A stretch of 48,746 nt of DNA from Saccoglossus kowalevskii. Its lineage: Eukaryota; Hemichordata; Enteropneusta; Harrimaniidae. The stretch lies in assembly GCF_000003605.2 (NCBI RefSeq), contig NW_003124905.1, forward strand, positions 312,548 to 361,293, written 5' to 3'. The notes below the pieces were generated by a model. That model saw only the letters and a program-made list of their open reading frames with translations. It did not search any database and was not told where the DNA came from. This document shows positions 24,001 to 39,000 of the stretch, piece by piece; positions within the stretch are counted from its first letter, which is position 1; each line of letters starts with the position of its first letter. A program made the position numbers and the translations under genes.

Positions 24001-27000
24001 TTTATCAACCACATGCTGAATATGACACAATGCTGCAGGAAATTTTTTTTCGAAAAAACAACAAGCTTGATATATAATTCCCTCGTCGTGATAAAAATAC
24101 ATTACTTTTTGCTTTCTCGGGAAATGAAACTAAAAGCATTGGAACAACTATTCCTTGTTAATTTCCATGCCACAAAATAAGCCGTTATTTATTAAAAATC
24201 CAGAGTTCATATCCGATTCAAGAAATAAGTGTTTCGCAGTGATGTGTCTGTATAATGATTGCGTCATCGGATCGGAAACAAGCAATTTGTGAAACACCAT
24301 GATTATTATGCTTATTGCCATTTCTTATATATTCTGACAGAAACAAAATTACAACAAAATCACATCGATAAATGGGCAAATTTGATCATCGTTTATTACG
24401 AAAAGTCACATTTGTAAAAAGACTGGTTCGGGATTATCTCTAAAATATATCAAACATGTATAATATTGGCAGATGTGCTTACGTTTCAAAACTGACTATG
24501 ACTTCAGGTGTACTAGCATTTGTTGACAAACTCTCATGCGCATGCGTGACGGATTTATATATACGTACATTTAATTTAAAATTTGTCCTTTTCGTTTTTT
24601 CATAAATATGCAAATATGTTTTTTTCTACCTATGCATTTATATCAAAATCATTGTTGTTAAAAAACTTGCTATTTTGTATTTACTTTATGTGGTACATGT
24701 GCACCAAGTAGCAGATAAAAAAATCCATACAGACAATGTCGATAATTTGTGAGTCTCTTTTAGCAGGTTAAATAATCTTATTGGACTTCGTGATTACATG
24801 ACTTTACACATTTGTATTAGGTTTATGTAATTCGGGGACGTACCATTTACGGTCAAGCAAACAACAATTAATAACAGAAGAAACTGTCAAAGAATTTGTT
24901 GTGATTGGTGCAAAGTACAAGAGAAGTGCAGATACTGAGAACCTGATACGTCTGTTCAGTCTGCATTGTGTTTTGAAAAAGATGCTATTGGAGATTTATA
25001 CTGCCCTCAGTGTTCATACACGCATTCTCTTGTTTGTTTGTTTTTTGACTTGGCGTATTCATATGAGGCCCGTTAATTTCGGTTTGTATTGTGCTGCAAC
25101 AAGAAGCTCTAAATTTATAGTTGTTTTATAATTTAACTGCACTTGATGTTTATCAGTCTATAAGTATAATTTGATTTATTACGAGGAACAATTTGGCATA
25201 AATTTTCATTGATTCGGGGAGAGGCGGATTAGTTTTGAAGACTCCAACAGGCGTCAAAGGTCAAAATGGTTTTGCTTGACAACACAACGTATGATTTTCT
25301 CATGAATGTAGTTCCAGTACGAAGTGAGCTTTCTTGAAAATGTGTGAAAGGGATATTAATTTCAGTTAATTAAATTTGGATACAAGTTTTTACATGTACT
25401 TAAACCCAAAACATTCATATTTGTTTCCTGTGAGTCAGACCTGCTTTCACGTAATAGGATATGCCAATGGCAAACAATATATACCTAATTCATTTACAGG
25501 TAACTTTTTTAAACGGATTGATATATGTAAAATCAACGTATATAATTCCCATCGCATCTGAATGTACTTGGTATATCGTTTTTAATTCAATTTACATCAT
25601 TAACTCCTGTCATGTTCGATACGAGTTCCATGCAAGCTGGGAAGTCGTCACCTGCGCATGCGCATGCGGCAGACGACCATAACGCGTCGTTGTTTACAAA
25701 CAGCGTCCACCCATAGGCCTTTGTGTTTTTAGCGTGCGTTGTCATCGTCGCTTGGGACTCAATTCTCGTGCGTACGCAGGTGACGATACCACCGCTTTAA
25801 GGAAACGTTATTGCGTGCCGCGCGGCTGCTGTTCTTTACACCTGTGATGGCTGTACATCTCCGAGTCCGCTTCAGGAAATATAAAACATCTTTCTCAAAA
25901 AAACATACATCATGTCAACTGTTTAGATTCTGATTTACCTGAATGTATTCCTATTCTTAGCTTCAGTTTTTCATTCGGTCTATGCCGAATCTTGAAGTTG
26001 TCGACTGCTTGTAGCAACGCGAGAGACATCCGCGCGACTTCTCTTGCGTGACGGCTTCCGTTGCGAACTGGTAGCCCGGACACAACCATATACGCGTCCC
26101 CAATCGTTTCCACCTGAGAAAAGATAGATTATCATATGTTGTCTTCTTGGAATATGACGTAGATAGGGATATATGCAAGTCTCGTCTGTCATGAGACTTA
26201 ATAGCGAAGTTCTGTTTATTCGGACGTAGCCCCACCATTATACTTTTGCATATTCTAATTAACACCTTTTCATGTTGTGTTTCGCCCAGTGTCATGCGTT
26301 ATGATTGAACGCACGGTTTTTAGGCGTCACAATACGCGAATTCTCGTTAGAATCACGCTCGCCCTCAGGCCCCTTCGGAGAAATGTTTTTTTGTTTTTTT
26401 TTGCACATCGATATCAGTTACTGGACGCATATCTATAAAAATATTCAAGTTGTATATTGTGAAAGTTTGGATATAGGAGAACACAGACTGACATGATATT
26501 ACCTATAAACACGAGTTGCTTGTAATAATTAAGAATAGAGCAAGCATTGAGGAAACTAACAAGGTCCACGTGTTATTTACAATGTCACTGTCAACACACT
26601 ATAAAGTGCATCACACATTTATATTGCCTTTATGATTTATTATTTCCTTTTTTCAATTACTACTACAAGTTTAACAATTGTTACAATATCATTAGAAAAC
26701 AAATGCAGACTATACACTTTCGGAACACCATCCGTTATTAGTATTCATAGTCATGACTGTATTCCAATTTTACTTGCTTCACAATGGATTTACATGTTTG
26801 GTACAGACATTTAAATGTTATTGTTAAAATGAACAAACAATTTTTTCAGACTCAGATGATCGAATGTGGGTATATCGTCCGCATATTTGCTTGTTTTATT
26901 TTTAAAAATATCAGTCCGGATTTGGGTGTACGCATCATTTACCGGTTATCTATAAATTATTGCTTGGTTGCAACATATCGTCAAGGTATGGTGGTGTGAA

Positions 27001-30000
27001 AGCATCGGTGTTTCAGTTATGATCAGGGTCATTACCTAGTTCCCACAATCAGAAAAAAGTTCACCTTGCTCTCAGATTAGCATAGGTAAAAGTTATAAGA
27101 CAAACTGATTGAATTAAAGCTAGAATAATTATAGAAATTGCCCTGCTAGTTAACTAAAACTTAAACCATTTCACAAACCATTGTCTGAGATTATATAGAT
27201 TGAAAATATAAACCACATCTTTGTTCGCGTAAGATGAGTTAAATGGGAGATAAATGGTGTTTGTAACTATTGACAACAAGCTATCGTATTTGCGTGAATA
27301 CAACATATCAGTTCTGCTATCATAGTCTACAAATATATTAGCTGTGCGTATCAAAGTATACGACAAAAAATACCTGATCTGACATTACAGCGTTGTCATT
27401 ATGTCATTTGGTATGAGTGGAGTTGAATTCTATAACTTAAATCTCAGAAAATCAAAACAGTATTTAGCTGCACAATCATAGTAATATGAACTAAATGCAT
27501 ACATTACCAATACAAAGTTATCTTGGAAACTGGATTACCTTCTTTATTTACAGCTTCACATACGAAGCACTAAAAATGATGTCACGAGCATTTGCTTTAA
27601 GTACGAAATATTGCATTTACCGAAAAGCCTACCTTGTAAACGTCGAAATTATTTATTATCGTATCGAAACAGGTGTACAGATCGTTCAGTAAGTCCACAA
27701 CCTACAAAAAAAAATACATGTCTTAGTTATTCTAGTAGTCACACCCCTCCAGTGGCCAATGGGAATAATTACGCGAATTCAACACCAGAGGGCGTTTTCA
27801 TGTTGGTTCTTTATAAATATCATGATAATAACCTTTGCAATTATTGGGTCACCGCCATTTAATCCAGTGATTGTTAGCTATTTGTTGCGATCTGGCTAGA
27901 TCTTAGGGATTTGTGACATCGCCTCGTATTTGGGAGGGAGTCTTTCATATCGATTTGTGACGAAACAAAATGGAAGCGAATACAATGCATTCGACTATTC
28001 AACAGTAGCCTGGTTTTCCTGCCAGTTTAACAACTAGCCACATGAACGCGAGATTATAACGTAAACTGCGCCCTCTATTGCGTGCAGGCAATATTATGTT
28101 ACCGTCGACAGAGGGCGAAGATTAGACAAATGCAAATACTCGACAATACAAAACATAATTACCAGGAACAACATTTGCAGAATATCTAAATAAATCAAAG
28201 TTGTGATTCCTTATCATATTTCAACCTTACTTTGTGCGAATTTTTACAAGGACGGTGACGTTCTCCGGCCTTTCACTAAGACTAGATAGTCCAGATCCAT
28301 TGGACATTGGACTCATTAGCATACTCTAAACTAATGTAATGCACGATGTATATGTGGTTATTTCAAAATCCCAGTGCGTTTAATTGTTAATTCTTCAATT
28401 TCAACCGAAATTTTCCTATATACATTATAGCATATATTATATTCTATAGTGAAGACAGATCGTTATTTCACAGATCTTTAGTGTTACTGGACTTACTTGC
28501 ATGGGATTGCTTCCAGCGGAGAGTGACGTGAATCCTACGATGTCACTGAAATATATCGTAACCATCTCGTAGCATTCAGGTTCCACCGATTCGCCTCGAC
28601 AGAGCTGCTTAGCAACAGAACTAAAAACAAACAAAAAAATAAATAACATGTTCTGTAAACTGATCGTCCTGCAATGAAGAACAGTTCCCACTCTCACACA
28701 GTGGTAATGTCTCGTTGCATTTCAAATTTATTTTTATTTTGAATTAAATAGCACAAGCACAAAAAGTCCTATGTTTGATCAGAGAGCTGAACAATCCAAT
28801 GAAATTAAGAGTGTCATAATAATAATCATATACACTTTCTATTGATGTGTCTGTTGAGAGATCGGGGTAGTTTTTGTTTGTCATTTTGTTGGCTTTGAGA
28901 TCGCTCATAATGTTGTATCGGGACATTGAACTATTATGCGATCTACCTGATTGTCTGAATTTTCATAATATTCATAATAAACTAAATAATGAATATCGAC
29001 AGAATTATTCTAATACAACATTCGGATTAATCGGAAAGTTGCATCATTAACATTAACTATCGAATTATGATTCAGATCGAATTTAATTTTGCACTCTCAT
29101 GTCATACTGCGTGTCAAATATGCGAATATTTCTGTGAATCCGGAGACATCGGAACAATGTTAAACAGTGTCGGCACCTTGATTTGAACGATTGCCAACAT
29201 TCAGGTGTTCTGAATACCCCCCAATTTCAACGTTTGTACACATTTTTTGTTTATTCACGCATAATCGTGCCACCAGAAATTCCCAATAATCTCAAAAAAT
29301 GAAAGATCATCAATATAAATTCACGGGAATGATTTGGTATTATATTAAAAATAAAAATAAACTTCAATGCCATAAAACAAAGAATAATCACTAGACATAC
29401 TGTGTCTACATACAAAATGTTGTTTCTTACTTTGGCAATATACTATATAAAAGTTCTTCGGATTTTCTCTTTTCCTCCAGAAAGGCTTCCGTTCTTTCCT
29501 CCACTAAACTCTCGAGATTGTTGGCGTACTGCTCCATGCGTTGAAGTAAATTATCCAGGATGTTTTCGCTATCACTATTCCTATATGTAATTGTATATAT
29601 AATGCGTTATTTTACAGATCTACAATTTTACTGGACGAGCGCGATTTAATATAATTCAGCTGCACAGTCGATCGACAGATTTTCTTCAATCATGTGAGGG
29701 CGCACTACAATAAACACGATTCAAACTCGAGGTGAGTGCAAGAAATGAAAAACGCAAAGACGCCCTCACTAGGTGCTCATTACGGTTTGCTCGTTTATTG
29801 ACCTTCACAAATAACTGGCATGAACTAGTTTCTGGTCGTATTATTACCTGTTTAGTTTTCGAACGTAAGACCTAACTTCGCTGACATCCGGTCTGTCTGA
29901 CGGAAGTTCTGCTAAACATTTCTCCATCAGCTGATGTAATTCCAATGGACAGGAATCTTTGTCTACGACGGGACGGAACGGTGGAGACTCAACGTTCTTA

Positions 30001-33000
30001 ACTCTCTCCACAATTTCTGTGTATTGAAAACATTCAAATCATATAACTGCTCTTTTTTCCATGCAATGCTGATGTTTCGATAAGTGATTTTTTCCCGTCC
30101 ACTGTGAAATCTCGCGTAAGGCTTAATAGGCGCGGACTGAGTGTCTGACGCAAAAAAAAAAATGAATGATTTATCTTTGAACTTGATTTTTTTCTTTCCT
30201 TTTTTTTTGAGCTCACGGTCATACCACATTGCTTATCTTTCGCAGTAGGATATAGCGTCTAGAACACCCTTATATCATCAAAATTGATCGTCTCATCAAA
30301 TGTTAATACCATTATTAGCGAGAAAATACTCCCAAAAAATCGCGATGAATGACGCCTTTACAACGTTATATACTTTGTTTGTCCTGTATTTTATGTTCGA
30401 TTTGATTTATAATACGGGACCTCACAGTGAAAGTAATACAGTGTATTAAACTAGGAGCTCACACTTAAAGCGGGGGAGTCGTCACCTGCGCATGCGTCAG
30501 ATGGCCAAAGCGTGTCATTGTTTACAGACAAGCGTCTACCCATGAGCCTTTGCGTTTTTAGCTTGTGATGTTATCGTCGCTTGGGGCTCGATTCCCGCGC
30601 GGGCGCAGGTGACGACTCTCCCGCTTTAGAGCTAAAACAAAGAAATGAACATAATGGCATGCTTAACTTAGTTGTCAGTCTTACCTTGTGGCGTCATAGT
30701 GGAAGACGACGATTCATACGGACCAGTCCTCTGAATAATTTCTTGTAATATAATTCCAAAACTGTAAACATCGGCGTCAGACGAGGCCTTACGGTTCGGA
30801 TCCCGGAGCATTTCTGGCGACCGCCATAATAGCTCTTAGAAAAGAAAATTACGGTGTCAATTGAGTTCTATCAAACAAGAACGATGTACGATGTACGATG
30901 TACTAGTAAAAAGTTGAACAGAGGCTTGTTTACAATGTAGAACATGAAGTTGTCCTGATCTTGACTTACCATTGGTAAATAATACACCAAGCAACGGTGA
31001 CACGTGGCTCAAACGGCGTATCACGCCAAGCGATGTAATAAACCAAAGACTATAGAGAAGATAGTCTTTGAATAAACAGACATTTAACTAAGAACTAGCC
31101 CAACAAACTTAAGAACAATTCTTGTACAATTGCCCATTTCCCCATTAGACTATAAGTTCTATTGTGGTACAACCTTTCTAACAAGGTAATTACTACAACG
31201 TGACCACGCGATCCAGGACATTATTCCTTTTCAACAGCAGAAGAATTCACCGGAAAGAAAAGCAATTTGTATGCAAATTATCCTTTCAACGTGACATCCG
31301 GGACGCTTTGGAAATTAAGAAAGAAAATCAGTATATTTTGGAAATGATATTGTGTTGACATTGCATCTCAACCATGATGAATAATTCAATTCACTTTTAT
31401 TTTGTTCGCGACTTATTCGTTCTTTTGCAAACGGTCAAAGTCCACAAATGAATAAATTGCGTTGTGCATAACACAATAATACCTAACGAGTTCTAAAGAG
31501 GCTATGTTGCTCGTCGACGCCTCGCAGTCTCCCCACAAACAGAAACGAGGCTCTTCTTTGTGATTGACAAATTAGAAGAATGTTGCACGCAGCGCGCATA
31601 AGCTGTTCGCATTGCCCTGAGTGCTGCCATTCTTTTACTCAATTTTCGATCAACCAAGTGACATAGTATGAGAAGAGTGCGATAAATATAACAACGTTGT
31701 GGGTGTCGTATACAAATAGGTGGTTAAATCTCGTCTGAGATACAAATACTAGTACCGCAATATAGCACAAAGTAGTAACACATTACATATATCGCAAGAT
31801 TGCCGTGGTTGAACGGCATATGAGTTCAACATGCCCGTCAGCATGACGCCTCAATGTTGTGCCTATACACACCACAGAATTCCTCTTATCCAATTATCCC
31901 AATTACTTGCCGTCTACCTCACACAGCATACATTGTATCTTCATACTCTTGTTATTAGCATTCAATTTTCTTGGTATAACGGCTTTCCCAAATCATCACG
32001 CCCCCAACGGGTGTTAATACATATTCTCATTCGTGCAGGGGCGATTTAATAACGAGAACAGACTAACCCCTAAAAGCAGGCTGCCGATGATAGCCCATAT
32101 TTTTTATCATTTAATATGAAAGTCAATATTTACGCACAGAGCGGGATTGTTTAATCAGTGTGTGTTCGAAATACAAAATGAATAATCTGTTCCATTTATA
32201 CAGAAAACGTCGGTGCCTTGGAATACACACAAATAATGTACCGAAAGTGACGAGGAAGTGGAATTTGTTTCTTTCGATTAATTTTGTTTAAAGATGGAAC
32301 ATGTCATACGGGTCATGCAGGCTTCTATAAATCTTTTTCGAAATTGGAAACAAAAAAGCCCCAAAAATGCCTGTTATAATCTAAATACTGGGGCAAAGGT
32401 CAGATTTCATCAAAGTAGTAATAATCGGAACGTAGACAGTACTGTATATATGCATTACTTCTATAGTAACACTGTCGGCAAGAATAACACGTGATTTCGT
32501 TTAATATTTTTAATTCTGTATTTGTATCTTGTGTTCTGTCAGTGATTCTAAAAAAAATGAACAGAATAAACGAAAAGCGCCGCTTGTGGTCACGGTAATG
32601 TGAATGGACAAGCACTAAAACTGACGTATCGATTGGCAATTTGGTTGATTCTGCATGTAATGAGCAAAATACGATAAAAATAAAAAAGTTGATTCGTATT
32701 GATGGAGGGTCGTTCTAATTAAGATCACAAAACCATATAATATCATCCAATAGTAAACGAGAAATTTGAATACAAAGATGCGAACGTTTCAGACCTTCAA
32801 AACCAAGTGGCTAGTGACGACACCCCTTTAAACAATTGAGTGCTAATAGGCAAATTAAGTTGTCGGATGAGGGATATTGAGCCTCTCCGAGTGAGTAATC
32901 CGGTTAAAGTTGCCCTCGCAAATGAAGTAAATCGATTTAATTTGCACATTCACGTGTATCCTGTTTTGTAAAACGTATAAGTTAATATCATGGGACGACC

Positions 33001-36000
33001 GTTTTTCTTTTTTTTTCATAAACACAAAAGTCTCTATTCATTGCATTGACTAGCCTATAACCTGGTGACAAATTTATTCTGCAGATTTTTACATCTGTAT
33101 AGCCATTCCATGAGCCATTCCAACGAAGTACCTCATAGAATAGCGGTTATATTTACCGACTGCTGATACGAAAGTCATGGTTCGAACTTAATCGGCCAAC
33201 TTGTTCAATAATTGAGAAAGAACTCTCCCCCACCTTTAAAATTCTGACACTTTTAAGTCAAGGTCATAGACACTGGAAATGTTTGAAAATTACAATCTAC
33301 ATGCGCACGAACCGAAACTGTGGTTACTACTCAGCATGCAAATAACTAAATCGACATAGAGACACAAGACCAAGTGTGAAATAAATGAAATAAACACACT
33401 GCAAGAACAAAGGGTTTCATGTCCATGAGCGGTGAAACAAAATTAACAGTTATCTAAATAGCTAACAACTCATTACTTTAGCCAGGGAAATTTGCTGAAA
33501 ATCGTAAATGATTTCGATGATATGGCTACAAACCCGCAATATAAATGTAATCCACAGTTAAAAATAATAAAATACTTCTAGTTTGAAAAGATTATGGCAT
33601 ACAATATATATTCGTATGTTCTATATGAACATTTATAAACAATCTTCAAGCATTTATGGAGAAACTTGAATAAGTGACCTGGGGTCACGCAAGGCTTGGA
33701 TATTAAATGGCTGATTGACATACTGACTAGACGTGTAACCTATGTTGGTCTGCCATATATATCAATTCAATAAATTTAAATTTAACAATAAATTCATTTT
33801 GAAATAAGGTATTTAAGGTGGCTCGACCAATAATTGGCTACGAGTATTGAGCATTTGAAAAAGAAAAAAAGTGTTTTGGGAAAAAACCCGGCATTTAAGT
33901 ACGAGGAAATCAGTGTGTATGTTGATAGTTTCGGGTTCGATTAATGCCAGGATATCTACAGAAATTTAATAAATGACAAAATACATCACATCAGATTCGT
34001 GGTACTCACTAAGATGCAGGTTAAATGGCGGTGGTCGTCACGCAGCGCGTGTTCGCATTTCACGTAAACAAACAATCTATATTACACGCGCCGTATACGC
34101 CCGCTTTGAGTCCTACATCGAACACAACACGACGCGACGACCACCGCCCTTTAAATGAAAGAAAAAGATCTTATTTTATCAAGCACCCGTTTAGACATCC
34201 TTCACAATTTTAGTGATGTAAAACAAAAACTGTTTCAGGGGTTTTCTAATCTACATGCAACATAGAATTTTAAACAAAATTCAAAGGATTTTCACGTAGT
34301 GCATAGATTCATGTTTCATGCAATATACGTTTTTTTCTACTTGATAAAAAAAAAACACTCAAGAAAACTAGCCAATTTGTCAAACCAGGAAAGTGATTTC
34401 AAATTTAGTTGAACGTGACTGAGGTTTAACTATGAACGCGTCAAGCCCCGTGGGTGGGATTGCCGTATATTTCTGTTTATGCATGTGATTCCTAGAAACG
34501 AACGAGATACATGGTAGCTGCGGGCACCATGCGATGTTGAATTTCCAAATAGCACGAATACGCCAGCAATATATGATGTTTTTTCAAATTCCACAGCCCA
34601 CTACCAAAGACGTACTTACAGACCGAGTGTTTGGTTTAAACTATATTTTCATGAGCTGGTATGCTTAGAATAGAGGTAACGTTTTCTGTTCAACGCGATA
34701 TCTTGGTTAGTGCATGTGAAGGCAGACGCGATGGTGTTAGCGTAATTATACATTAAGATATTACTAAGACAGTGGAGTTCGATGCGATCTCACAAAGCCC
34801 GTGTGCATTTTGTGGAGTCCTAACAAGTTAATAGTAATCTATGTATAACATCTCGATCCAGCCGTTTGTCTAGGTCTGACGAACCAGGTTGTTGAGAATT
34901 AATGGAACCTAATCTATTGCACGGCCCCTAAAATCACATCCGCCATTTTGGGATTATTACGTCATCATTTGATATCTGAATTTCCTGATATGGTAAATAT
35001 GCGCGTGATAACAAATTGATTTAAAATGTTGCGGCTTAACACTTTGGATTGGGCACATTTCAGTAATCTGCTTCTTAACTCATTCTTTGAAGTTCCGTAA
35101 AACATATGAAATAGATCCCAAAGCATGTTGACAAAATTGGAAGTATTGTATTGATCGAAATCACTAATCGGATTCCTATAGAAACACAACAAACCAAAGA
35201 TAACTGTATTTAAACACATGTTAAGATCACTGATCTTTGGTAGGTAGGTAAAACATCCTCGTTTCGCAAGTTTAAATATCCACTCATGAGCGGCACGCCT
35301 AGTACCGCGTCCAGGAATAACTAAAAATAAGGCCCACTAACAAACACTCGTAACTGGTTTGGACAAGGTATTTTGCATTTTGAGGTATGATTTTCGGCAG
35401 CTAGAAAAACGTGTGCACATTTTTTTTCCTCCCTTGTCTTGTATTAGTGATTTTTGTGGTTTCGGAGCGTGATGATTAAATTTAATAACATATGCTTGCT
35501 TTACATTACTAAACAGTTTTAATTGCATAATTTTCATGAGCAAGGGCAAGGCCCTGTACCGGGACATAGTCGCTCGACCCATAGACGTCCACGCATTGAG
35601 ACGAATAGATCGTCAGGCCCCTGAGCACTAACCGCTGCCCGACCGCCAAAATGACGTCGACGACGTGAAACTATCTCTACTGCGTTTGAAATCGAAGGTA
35701 AAAGTCGCATTAGATGCTGCGTGCCTTGTATTTGCCTTGGTATAGATTAATTTTAATTTATCAACTCGAACCACTCCAACAGCAATTACCCTTCGTCACT
35801 TACATGCCCCTGGGTTATTACGAGGCTTGACCTTACACCCGACGTGTATAATTAACTTACTTTGATAGTAAGCATGTGAGTTTTCGATTTCTTTACTATC
35901 TTCCTTGAATTTGTGCAGCCCGAAGTCCGTGAGTTTCACCACAAACCGACTGTCCACGACACAGTTTGACGACTTTAGGTTACCGTGCACTTTGATAGCG

Positions 36001-39000
36001 CTGCTGTGGTACAGAAAGTGAAGTCCCTGAAAATTAAAATCAAAGAAGATAAGCATTATCTATTTTGGTTGTAAATCGCCGTAGACTGACGTGGTGTACT
36101 AACTGCAGCACTTGAATGGGTGTTTACAGAAGTATTTACGTTTACGCAACCCTGACCTACTTCGAATTTGACTTTATCTTAATCATGTGTAAAAAAACAC
36201 ACACACAAAAAAAACAAGATGAGATGATTTGGTCTGATGACTCCATTTGGGAGTATCTGTTTACATCGACATTAATGGAAGAGTTCCATTTACTGAGCCA
36301 ATTTCGCACATCGTAACAAATTTTCTCATTTGGAAAATAAAATTGAAAAAAGTATTTTATGAAAAAAATACGCATGTATGGCCTTCAGTAGGTGCTATAC
36401 GCGTGTCCGATATCTAGTAGTTGAGTTAGTGGCGCATTTGGCGCCAATCACCGATGAAACATATCTTTAAAATCAATGCACAAAAGATGTCATTGTAAAA
36501 AAAAAATGCCTCTAACCACAGTCTTCCATGCATCCATGATATCACTGATTCAATTTTTTGTTTAGCCAAAGGATTGGCGGCAACATATACTCCAGTTTAT
36601 TAGCAGTGGACTTCGCACACGAGCTCAAAGATTTTGATTTTAGACTCTAGTTTTGTTTGGTCGAAATCAAAGATGGCCGCGGCCAAATTACCACGGCAGA
36701 TTACAAGCAGGACATTTCGCATCCTTTTTGTATTTACCTATAAAACACGTCTCACTAAATCAAAATAATTAATTATGACACCTTTACCTTAAAGTCTACC
36801 ATGAAAATAAGTACTTTACAAATGTATCGTATTTATCTTTGAAAATACGCAAAACTGAATAATATCCTGCCCAATAATGGCGCACATACAACAAATCGTG
36901 TCAAATACAAATTTTACTATGATATAAATTTCCAAAACTACGATTCAACATGACATTATCAAAACATTTTTACATCATACATATTCATTAATTCAGTCAT
37001 TCTCACTTCATATAATTCAATGCATGACCACTACTGATCATCACTATCTTGTGGCAATTTCTGTTTGCGAAATGGAGACTGAGATGGCAGACGTGAATAT
37101 CGAGACTCATTCACTACTCACTTTATCTTGGGATCTGACATTATTAATAATAAATAGTCAGACTATATCATAGCGAAGCGATTTTATTTCGCTATCTTGC
37201 TTCGAGGTGTCATACATATTTTCTGGACGGAATTAAATTTGAATTATTCAAAACTTAATCGATGCCAAGCCAATTGAATTGCGCCCAGTTCGTGGATACA
37301 TTTACCGTTGTTTGGTATTATAAGCATCTATTCTTTTTAGTTATTAGTCACTCTAAAATGCATATTGCTGAAATACGTTTTATGTCTATTATAGATAATA
37401 TTATAAAACATGAAATGAGATTCATTGTGTCAATTTCTTTGGAGAGGTCTGTCAACACGATGGGTTAAGTAATTATCCACAAAACATATCCACAAACGCT
37501 TAATTAAAATGCAATTAACATTATATGTTATATTTAGAAAATTGTAAATTCGTTTACTACAAATTGAATCGATGTATCCAAAGAAATTGTATTAGATTTT
37601 CAGTTATATATTACTTAGTTAGATGATATAAACGGCCTATGTGGTTATTCGCTTTTTGTTTGTTAAGAATAAATATGTCAATTCAGTGGTCGACTTCTTT
37701 GACATTCAGGTTTTATAAAAAAAAAATGACGCCAGTCTCCAGCATGCTGGGGGTATACGTGACGTGAATTTTGATTGGCTGTTGTTTGAATCTGAAATCG
37801 AGGCTAATATGGATTACAGGTATGTTTTTGTAATGGTCAAATCAAAGCAATTTTTTAGCGGCATCTTTTGCATCAATGAAACGCTAGAAACTTAATTCGG
37901 GACATCTTACCACCATGACGTAACGCGATGTCCAGTACCGACGGACATCGGTACGTTATTGCGTTCGCAATGACGTTCGAAATTAAGTATTTTTCTTCCA
38001 ATTTTAGTGCAATTATTTCAATAAATATTCGTTTTAGAGTAGGTAATTTTAATTAGAGAGTTAAGGCACCTCAAGTAACAACACATTACTTAGACGTATC
38101 TGTCTGTTCATAGTAATATTGCAGACTGCTTTACTTGGGCCGGGGGACATGTAAGTACTGACTGCCAAATTGTGTATTACGGCTATAATCCTGATCAGTA
38201 AAGCATGGTAGATTACAACCGAAAGCAACGCGAGATTTCAAGCGATAACGCGACAGTGCTGACTTTCAAGATAATTTAAGAGAAATGTACATTAGATAGT
38301 AGGATTCGTCTAGTGGAATGATTTATCACGGAATATTGCTTTCTGAGTGGGCGTGCGTGCGGTGAACAGAAACAAAAAAAAAACACACTATATATTCAGA
38401 AAGTAGTATGAGAATACAGACAAACTAACAAGATACGTGACAAACATCTTAGGTGTTAATACATACCACACTTATCCAAATTTAAATATTGCAGATAATG
38501 CCCAACAGACACACCTGCTTCGGTGAATAATTGCTCATAATTTTTAGCAAAGACGTTTTTTTTTTCGGTTGCTATAACGACGCAGTATTTACATATAATA
38601 GGTGATGTAATTTGTCTGTATCAGTGATGCATGTGGTGGGCTTATGTTTCGATGTTGATTGATAGACTTTATAATGTGCACACATGTGCAGTGTAGTCGG
38701 TGGATATCTGAATTTTTGAACGATTCGTGAAATGAAGCGTTTATAATATACTTGTCAATTACCAATTCATATATCCTATTTATTATTGAGTGCATTCAAA
38801 GAACATCAAATCATTACTTAAGATATAATTGTTATCAGTTTAAAGTTTGTTTTGTTGCGGAGTAAACAACAATAGTACATGTTTAAAACCATGCACAAAT
38901 TTGAGGATAATTATATTATACATCAGTTCCCGTGATATCGCGTTATTGATTGATTGATTAATTGATTGATCGATTGATTGATTACGTTTTGAATTGTGTC

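Larger units (their letters stand above)
21582..25938 (-). other. intron, cyclase gene (4.36 kb)
   Basis: Donor GTAAAT, acceptor CAG, phase 1. It holds a dispersed repeat (22395-22494), a CpG-rich inverted element (22880-22970) and a MITE (25640-25796). No extra cyclase exon is needed here because the frame is continuous across the splice. Confidence 0.85.
30017..30684 (-). other. intron, cyclase gene
   Basis: Donor GTAAGA, acceptor CACAG, phase 1. Largely filled by two repeats: the dispersed repeat at 30334-30435 and the MITE at 30469-30625. Confidence 0.85.

Noticed and set aside
33110-33205. Possible tRNA because of GGTTCGAA
   Set aside because: I could not fit an acceptor stem, D arm or anticodon arm around it.
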